Positions 14,215 to 19,172 of a DNA stretch of 19,172 nt are shown here, one piece after another. The position numbers and the translations under genes were made by a program. A model generated the notes under the pieces. It did no database searches, was not told the DNA's origin, and saw nothing but the letters and a program-made list of their open reading frames with translations. The first letter of the stretch is position 1. Every line of letters begins with the position of its first letter. The stretch comes from RGEC01 sp964626685 (GTDB lineage: Bacteria > Bacteroidota > Bacteroidia > NS11-12g > UBA955). The DNA lies in assembly GCA_964626685.1 (NCBI GenBank), contig CAZVJY010000027.1:1-19172 (forward strand). The letters run 5' to 3'.

Positions 14215-14924
14215 TGCGACAACGTGTACAACAGAAGAGAAATATCGGCGTGGGGCGGGTACTGGCCCACTTCGTAGGGCAGTGAAACGGAGCAGGGCCT
14301 TACCTGTGCAAGAAAACGGCCAAACAACTGCATTATTGGGCCTTGCCTGTCTGCGTCTGTGAGAACCTCAACCTCTACATCGGAAATGGCAATGCCTGCT
14401 CGTTTAAATGGGCTTACGGTAAAGTAAAGTGCTTCGGCTTCATTGCCCGCCGGAAAAGTGTTTAGCAACAGTGGTTTTTGTTCGGAAAACGCGGCCACAG
14501 TAACTTGTTTTCCTGCCAAATGAATCAAAACATAATGGTTTTTTGCCTTGGCTGTTTGCATTCCTGCGGCAAAAAGCGGCAGTGCGGCGGGAATAACGTT
14601 TCCTTCGGGGAATACAATAACATATCCGCCCTCAACAGGCACTTTATGACAGGGTTCCTTGATGGTGGGGTGTTCTGCCTGCTGAAAAGCTGCGGGCAGC
14701 ATGGCGAAAGGAGTGTCAGCGCGCATTTCATATCCTGATAGAGCCGCAGAACGGGTATCCTCAAATCTTCCTGATTCCCCGATAAGATGCAGCACCATGG
14801 TTCCTTCTGCATTGAAAGCCATCTCGTGGGTTAACCCGGCCTCCTGCCAGCGAAACCGCTGCACAGCCGTGCTTTCATCCTTTCTGTACTCCCAACGAAG
14901 TTGCATCAGGGCAAATTTCAGCAT
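14190..14924 (-). CDS. DUF3822 family protein, 244 aa
   Basis: The protein resembles the DUF3822 family of Bacteroidota, whose genes are typically found directly upstream of rsmD and coaD as here. The central pattern HYVLIHLAGKQVTVAAF...LLLNTFPAGNEAEALYFTV (about 129-168) is the characteristic conserved part. The fold looks like two repeated alpha/beta halves and may belong to the actin/hexokinase-like superfamily, but no function is established. No signal peptide or membrane helix is seen. The start could be ATG 14924 or ATG 14906 (MQLRWEYRKDES). It overlaps rsmD by 25 bp and diverges from the M1 peptidase gene with 46 bp between starts. Confidence 0.78.
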   Translation of the reverse strand: MLKFALMQLRWEYRKDESTAVQRFRWQEAGLTHEMAFNAEGTMVLHLIGESGRFEDTRSAALSGYEMRADTPFAMLPAAFQQAEHPTIKEPCHKVPVEGGYVIVFPEGNVIPAALPLFAAGMQTAKAKNHYVLIHLAGKQVTVAAFSEQKPLLLNTFPAGNEAEALYFTVSPFKRAGIAISDVEVEVLTDADRQGPIMQLFGRFLAQVRPCSVSLPYEVGQYPPHADISLLLYTLSQCALPEES

Positions 14925-14935
14925 TCCTTGGCATT

Positions 14936-14943
14936 AAAACCTA
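14936..14943 (-). promoter_or_regulatory. Possible -7 box TAGGTTTT of the DUF3822-rsmD-coaD cluster
   Basis: On the minus strand TAGGTTTT matches seven of eight positions of TAnnTTTG and lies 11 bases before the ATG at 14924. It shares two bases with the divergent box at 14942-14949. The last-base mismatch makes it tentative. Confidence 0.25.
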
Positions 14944-14949
14944 TTTTTG
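14942..14949 (+). promoter_or_regulatory. -7 box TATTTTTG of the M1 peptidase gene
   Basis: TATTTTTG is a perfect TAnnTTTG match, ending 21 bases before the ATG at 14971. The mRNA leader would be about 15 bases, longer than for the other genes here. Confidence 0.5.
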
Positions 14950-14970
14950 CTTCAATATTTTCATTATACC

Positions 14971-17900
14971 ATGCGTAAAACCATCTTCGCAACTGGGCTG
15001 ATGCTCTTGATTTTACCACTTTCAGCACAGCTGCTTCCCTGGGCCAAAGGCAATACCTACCGCAGATCTGACAACCCTATGTACTGGAAAAACAAAAAAC
15101 CGTACGAAGGTTACTGGCAACAGGATGTTTACTATCAAATCAAGGCAAATTTGGATGATGTGGCTGAAACCATAGACGGAGAGCTGCGCCTGGTGTATTA
15201 TAACAACTCACCGCATACCCTGAATGAGGCCTATTTTCATTTGTATCAGAATGCCGTTCAGCCCGGAAGCCTGGTAGATGAACTCTACAACAAAAACAAG
15301 ACACCCCACACCTTTGGTCCCTATGAAAAAGAGAAAAAGGGAACCGAGATTATATCTTTTCAGGTGAATGGCGTTTCGGTTGATTACAACATTGATTACA
15401 CCGTGCTGAAATCTTCATTGGACAAACCCCTTGCATCCGGAGACAGCTGTGTGTTTTCCATCCGCTTCAAAACCTATTTTGACCGTGGTTCCATCCGCCG
15501 CCGTATGAAAGTGTATGACCACCATGGCTACAAGCATTTCAACGGGGTGCACTGGTATCCCCGCATTTGCGTGTATGACCGCAAATTCACCTGGGAAACC
15601 GCCCAGCATATGGAACATGAATTTTATGGCGATTTCGGTGCATATGATGTTGAGCTCAACCTTCCCAACCATTACGTCAACGAGGCCACCGGCACCCTGC
15701 AAAACCCCGAAACCGTCTATCCCGGAGATTTACGCCAGAAACTGGACATTAAAAACTTCGCCAACAAGCCCGTGGGTTCACAGCCTTCCGTGATTGTGGC
15801 ACCCGATGGCACCCGTAAACCGTGGCGCTACCATGCCCGCAATGTGCATGATTTTGCATGGACCGCCGATCCCACCTACCGCATTGGCGAAGCAAACTGG
15901 AACGGCGTGCAGTGTATAGCCCTGGCCCAGGAAAATAACGCCGCAGGCTGGCAGCAAACGGCGAAGTTCACCGCCGATGTAATTGCTGTTTACAGCAAAG
16001 ATTTTGGCATGTATGAATACCCAAAAATGGTGGCCGCCGATGCTGCCGATGGCATGGAATATCCCATGCTTACCCTGGATGGAGGCATGTACCCCAGTCA
16101 CCAGGGGCTGATTGCCCACGAAGTGGGACACAACTGGTTTTTTGGCATGCTGGGCAATAATGAAACCTACCGCGCCAGTTTGGATGAAGGTTTCACACAG
16201 TTCCTGACCTCCTGGAGTATGAAGCAGCTTAGCAGCCGCAAAGGGATTGGTGTGGATTATGGCACCGTGTATGCCGGCTATATGTTTGATGCCCTCGATG
16301 GTGAAGATGCCATCCTAAACACCCACAGCGATGATTTTGAAAACGCCATCGGCCACGGTGGTGGCTACCGCCATGTGTATTACAAAACTGCTACTATGCT
16401 GTATAACCTGCAGTATGTGCTGGGCGATGAGGTGTTTTTGAAAGCCATGCAGGATTATGTGAAACAATGGAAAATCTGCCATCCCTATGTGGAGGATTTC
16501 CGCAACAGCATCACCATGAGTGCCAAAACCGACCTTAATTGGTTTTTTGACCAGTGGTTTGAAACCCGCAAGGCCGCCGATTATGCGCTGAAAGTGAAGA
16601 AGAAAAAAGACGTGTATTCCGTCACCGTAAAGCGCAAGGGCGATATGGTTATGCCCGTGGATGTGACAATCATGGGGCAAGATGCCAATAAAGATGTTTA
16701 TCTGCTCAATTACACCATTCCGGTTAGCCAGTATCAAAAACCAGGAACCACCAACCTGAAACCCTGGATTGGCTGGGGCAAACTGCGTCCCACCTATACA
16801 TTTGAAATAAAACCTCCCGGGAAAGTGAGCTCTGCACATTTGGATCCTTCTCTGCGCCTGGCCGATATCAACCGCATGAATAATTACTGGCCGCGCAAAA
16901 ACTCCTGGGAGTTTGACAAAGACAACGGCAAAGACAACAGCTTTCTGGGTGGCTACAAAATGCAGTGGAGGCCTGATTTGTGGTATAACACCGAAGACGG
17001 CATCAAGCCAGGCTTTTTGTGGAACGGGCAATATGCCATGCGCAGGCATGTGGCCGAACTGGGCGCCTGGTATGGCACAGGCATAGGTATTTATCAGTCT
17101 TTGCGCACCAATTCGCCGCAAGACAAGCTTTCCTACCTTTTCAATTATTCGCATGATTTAAGGGGTAAAGGCATATTGACACTGCACAGCCGCTATCTGG
17201 CCGGTGTGGAAATGCACAAGGCCGGATGGAGCATTGATGGTTATAAGGGTACCTGGTATGCAGGCTGGAAATATATGCAGCGTCGCAGGTTCGAATACTT
17301 GTATCCATACGGAGATGTGAACCTGAGGGCCGGTTTTCTGTCGCAAGACGGATTCTGGAGCAACGGCATCAACAATACCATCACACTGGGCCGCAAACAA
17401 ACCTACCGCACCTTTCATGGCAATGGCAGTATAGATATATCGCTGCGCAACGCGCTGACCTGGGGCAACGCCCGTTTCAGCATGGCAAAGGTTACCTGGT
17501 TAAACGAGATCAGGGGCAGCAAACTGGATTTGCGCACCCGCGTTTTTGCAGCAGTTGCCAAAGGCGGGCGTCTGCCGGCCGAATCGGCCATTTACGCCTG
17601 GGGCGCCTCACCGGAGGAACTGCAGGATAACAAATTCACCCGCGATCTGGGCAGCATTCCGCTTTCCGATATGAACATGAATCAGTCAAACATCGGAACC
17701 GCGCTTTCCATGGGCGGCGGACTTAATATTCGCGGCATGCAGGGTTATTTGTTGCCTACAGCAACACAGGATACCGTGGTGGCCATGTTCAGGGGGAACC
17801 GCGGTGCATCGGTAAATGCCGAACTGGATTTCAGCCGTTTGTTTGCCTTTATGCCAAAAATCAGCATGCTTTCAGCCAACATTTATTTGTTTGGCGATGC

Positions 17901-18144
17901 AGGCGTAATGGGAATGCCGTTGAATGGAAAACCTTTGTACTCAGGCCTGCTGGCCGATGCGGGAATCGGAACCATGTGGACCATTAAAAACTGGCAAAAA
18001 CTGAGTCCGAAGAAAAACCCATGGTTCAGGGCTTCAGCTCCACTAAACATTCGTGTGGACTTCCCCTTGTTTGTAAATGCGGTTTCGCAGGGAGATGACC
18101 ACCTGAAATTCAGGTGGGTGCTGGGGGTGAACAAAGCGTTTTAA
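14971..18144 (+). CDS. M1 family zinc metallopeptidase with probable C-terminal outer-membrane barrel, 1057 aa
   Basis: The signal peptide is MRKTIFATGLMLLILPLSAQ. An M1 aminopeptidase-like region follows to about residue 560: the zinc site is HEVGH (383-387) plus Glu406, in HEVGHNWF and LDEGF with the exact HExxH-x18-E spacing. DGMEYP (360-365) replaces the exopeptidase motif GxMEN, with Tyr364 in place of Asn. Tyr470 in VYYKTATML fits the catalytic tyrosine. From about 680 to the end the protein changes to alternating beta-strand sequence with many Tyr/Trp residues, an NIRGMQGY stretch (Arg921-Gly922) and a terminal Phe, which fits an outer-membrane barrel. The first ATG preceded by a perfect -7 box and leading into the signal peptide is 14971; the upstream TTG at 14947 is rejected. 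Peptidase part firm, barrel inferred. Confidence 0.88.
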   Translation: MRKTIFATGLMLLILPLSAQLLPWAKGNTYRRSDNPMYWKNKKPYEGYWQQDVYYQIKANLDDVAETIDGELRLVYYNNSPHTLNEAYFHLYQNAVQPGSLVDELYNKNKTPHTFGPYEKEKKGTEIISFQVNGVSVDYNIDYTVLKSSLDKPLASGDSCVFSIRFKTYFDRGSIRRRMKVYDHHGYKHFNGVHWYPRICVYDRKFTWETAQHMEHEFYGDFGAYDVELNLPNHYVNEATGTLQNPETVYPGDLRQKLDIKNFANKPVGSQPSVIVAPDGTRKPWRYHARNVHDFAWTADPTYRIGEANWNGVQCIALAQENNAAGWQQTAKFTADVIAVYSKDFGMYEYPKMVAADAADGMEYPMLTLDGGMYPSHQGLIAHEVGHNWFFGMLGNNETYRASLDEGFTQFLTSWSMKQLSSRKGIGVDYGTVYAGYMFDALDGEDAILNTHSDDFENAIGHGGGYRHVYYKTATMLYNLQYVLGDEVFLKAMQDYVKQWKICHPYVEDFRNSITMSAKTDLNWFFDQWFETRKAADYALKVKKKKDVYSVTVKRKGDMVMPVDVTIMGQDANKDVYLLNYTIPVSQYQKPGTTNLKPWIGWGKLRPTYTFEIKPPGKVSSAHLDPSLRLADINRMNNYWPRKNSWEFDKDNGKDNSFLGGYKMQWRPDLWYNTEDGIKPGFLWNGQYAMRRHVAELGAWYGTGIGIYQSLRTNSPQDKLSYLFNYSHDLRGKGILTLHSRYLAGVEMHKAGWSIDGYKGTWYAGWKYMQRRRFEYLYPYGDVNLRAGFLSQDGFWSNGINNTITLGRKQTYRTFHGNGSIDISLRNALTWGNARFSMAKVTWLNEIRGSKLDLRTRVFAAVAKGGRLPAESAIYAWGASPEELQDNKFTRDLGSIPLSDMNMNQSNIGTALSMGGGLNIRGMQGYLLPTATQDTVVAMFRGNRGASVNAELDFSRLFAFMPKISMLSANIYLFGDAGVMGMPLNGKPLYSGLLADAGIGTMWTIKNWQKLSPKKNPWFRASAPLNIRVDFPLFVNAVSQGDDHLKFRWVLGVNKAF

Positions 18145-18146
18145 AA

Positions 18147-18181
18147 AGTTAACAGTGTAAAGTTGACAGTGTAGAGTTAAT
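18147..18181 (+). repeat. Heptamer tandem repeat, block 1 (5 units of AGTnnAn type)
   Basis: Five 7-base units run in perfect phase: AGTTAAC, AGTGTAA, AGTTGAC, AGTGTAG, AGTTAAT. They begin 3 bases after the M1 peptidase stop. Part of the block forms the left arm of the terminator hairpin. The same word family recurs at 18257. Confidence 0.75.
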
Positions 18182-18206
18182 AGGCTTTATACTGTCAACC
18201 TTTTTT
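18162..18206 (+). terminator. Intrinsic terminator of the M1 peptidase gene
   Basis: GTTGACAGTGTA (18162-18173) pairs with TATACTGTCAAC (18188-18199), giving a 12-bp stem with one G-U pair and a 14-base loop. A run of six T follows at 18201-18206. It starts 17 bases after the stop codon, in the right orientation for the peptidase gene. Confidence 0.7.
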
Positions 18207-18256
18207 GAGGATGGGACCGCCTAATAAACTATTAAACCAAGAGACCAATAAACTTC

Positions 18257-18332
18257 AGTTAACAGTTGACAGTTAACAGTCGACAGTTTTAGTGCACAAC
18301 TTGTAGTGTATAGTTTACAGTGTATAGTTTGT
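18257..18332 (+). repeat. Heptamer tandem repeat, block 2
   Basis: From 18257 five units are in perfect 7-base phase (AGTTAAC, AGTTGAC, AGTTAAC, AGTCGAC, AGTTTTA). After a 13-base interruption, four more follow from 18305 (AGTGTAT, AGTTTAC, AGTGTAT, AGTTTGT). The units are variants of those in block 1, 75 bp upstream. It is non-coding and not CRISPR-like, since there are no unique spacers. Confidence 0.75.
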
Positions 18333-18337
18333 TTTCC

Positions 18338-18371
18338 CATGGCTGGTCTTTGCGCAGCGAGACCGACCATG
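18338..18371. repeat. Palindromic element, copy 1 (REP/BIME-like)
   Basis: Arms 18338-18349 and 18360-18371 pair over 12 positions with one mismatch and one G-U pair, around a 10-base loop containing TGCGCAGCG. The core GGCTGGTCT / AGACCGACC is shared with the second palindrome at 18413, where it appears in the opposite orientation. Confidence 0.65.
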
Positions 18372-18412
18372 CTGCCTTTATTACGTCGATATTTCCAAAT
18401 GTGTCCAATAAG

Positions 18413-18450
18413 GGTTGGTCTCACTTCACTGCGTTACGCAAAGACCAACC
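18413..18450. repeat. Palindromic element, copy 2, inverted relative to copy 1
   Basis: GGTTGGTCT (18413-18421) and AGACCAACC (18442-18450) are perfect 9-bp arms around a 20-base centre. Read on the minus strand it begins GGTTGGTCTTTGCG, against GGCTGGTCTTTGCG on the plus strand for copy 1, so the two are inverted copies of one element 41 bp apart. No T tract follows on either side, so a simple terminator is less likely. Confidence 0.7.
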
Positions 18451-18473
18451 TGGGGAAAAATGTATATATTGTT

Positions 18474-19172
18474 TCATTTGTTTATGAGAAATCGTTTCAG
18501 GTTCCAATTGAATTTGAAAGTAGTATTTAAACCATCTTTTTTGGTCCAAACATGCTGCCTGATAATCCCAATATTTTTGGCCCAATAGTAAGTGATTTGT
18601 CCATCACCCCAGGTCTTTACATTCTTGGGTTCTATAAAACCACCCGCATACTGCACTTGAACCACCCGCACATCCTTGTACCACCTGCCCAGCACCTGCA
18701 TGCTGTCATAGTGGCCTTTGTAGTAGGTGGGGCTGGAGCCAAAGCCTCCAAGAGAATTAGTATCGAACGGGTAAAAAAAAACACAATCTGTTGCGCTTGA
18801 ATTAGGACCTGAAATTTCCAGGGAGTTTGCAAAATAATATTTACCAACCTGTGATTTGTTGTATGGTATTGCTGTTCCAAAGTATATTGTGTTAAAGCTT
18901 GTTTTGAACGTAATACTCTTTTTATTATAATTTACATATTGGTAATCAATGTAGGATTGATGTTGCCAAGGCGTGTCACATTTAACCATAATTTGGGAAT
19001 CGAGTTCTCCGGTGCTGTCGCATTCATAAACCCAGTAACTTCCGGGTTTGAAGTATAGATATTGCAATGGCACTGTGGCCGGGAAATATCCTAAATAGAC
19101 TTTTTCTTCAGGCTTCGCCGGCTTGCACGCATTCAGCAGCAGCAGGGCGGTGCAAAGCAGATAAAGGCAGGT
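18474..19172 (-). CDS. Hypothetical lipoprotein, 5' end beyond the window
   Basis: The reading frame stays open to the right edge of the window, so the start lies outside; at least 232 residues are visible. The first visible residues form a hydrophobic segment ending in a lipobox, LLLLNAC, with the Cys codon at 19125-19127. The mature protein would be lipid-anchored, followed by the linker KPAKPEEK. The body (YLYFKPGSYWVYECDSTGEL onward) resembles a loose group of Bacteroidota lipoproteins that open with a G-x-YWVYE-type strand; I know no function for them. A GTG at 19073 is in frame, but using it would discard the lipobox. The gene is AT-rich: the line 18901-18960 has 14 G/C of 60. It converges on the M1 peptidase gene across 329 bp of repeats. 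Confidence 0.7.
   Translation of the reverse strand, partial: TCLYLLCTALLLLNACKPAKPEEKVYLGYFPATVPLQYLYFKPGSYWVYECDSTGELDSQIMVKCDTPWQHQSYIDYQYVNYNKKSITFKTSFNTIYFGTAIPYNKSQVGKYYFANSLEISGPNSSATDCVFFYPFDTNSLGGFGSSPTYYKGHYDSMQVLGRWYKDVRVVQVQYAGGFIEPKNVKTWGDGQITYYWAKNIGIIRQHVWTKKDGLNTTFKFNWNLKRFLINK

Noticed and set aside
16315..17154. Minus-strand open frame of 279 codons inside the M1 peptidase gene
   Set aside because: Antisense shadow of a well-supported gene; no recognisable protein features.
18147..18332. Heptamer arrays as a CRISPR array
   Set aside because: Units are 7 bases, directly adjacent, without spacers of unique sequence, and there are no cas genes.
18413..18450. Palindrome 2 as terminator of the lipoprotein gene
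   Set aside because: No T run follows it on the minus strand and the same element occurs inverted nearby, which fits a repeat better.

Overview
The window comes from the chromosome of a member of the Bacteroidota. Three things point there. Many genes start just after a TAnnTTTG-type -7 box instead of a strong Shine-Dalgarno site. The tRNA gene does not encode its CCA end. The gene set (DUF3822, a TIGR00266 protein, CNNM/CorC exporter, PagL-like barrel, large M1 peptidase) and its order are typical of the phylum. I cannot place it to genus. Most of the window looks like ordinary core genome of roughly 50-60% GC. Two stretches are clearly more AT-rich: the left end (about 85-1370) and the lipoprotein gene at the right end.

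Layout. 12-83 is a tRNA-Arg(CCU). Next to it lies an AT-rich stretch with one orphan secreted protein (271-978) and about 390 bp without a convincing gene. A small zinc-ribbon protein (minus) and purD (plus) diverge, and purD overlaps a DUF502 membrane protein by ATGA. 3824-6118 is a tight tolQ/exbB - tolR/exbD - PagL-like barrel cluster with no TonB or TolA partner. It converges, with zero spacing, on an unknown outer-membrane barrel (minus). That gene diverges from a CNNM/CorC transporter followed by two exported thioredoxin-fold proteins. Next come minus-strand genes for a SIMPL protein, a TIGR00266 protein, an AlkB-like dioxygenase and pyrE. pyrE diverges from a NUDIX hydrolase gene with their start codons overlapping. 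The NUDIX gene converges on the minus-strand cluster DUF3822-rsmD-coaD. Last are a 1057-residue M1 metallopeptidase with a probable C-terminal outer-membrane barrel, a repeat-rich 329-bp spacer, and a lipoprotein gene cut by the window edge.

How the genes fit together. purD and pyrE are nucleotide biosynthesis, coaD is coenzyme A synthesis, and rsmD is 16S rRNA methylation. The TolQR-like motor, PagL-like barrel, unknown barrel, M1-barrel protein, lipoprotein and two exported thioredoxins all act at the envelope.

I found no CRISPR array, transposase, toxin-antitoxin pair or recognisable defence system. The most interesting observations are structural: colliding promoters at pyrE/NUDIX, near-leaderless starts at several genes, the peptidase-barrel fusion, and the heptamer and paired-palindrome repeats at 18147-18450.
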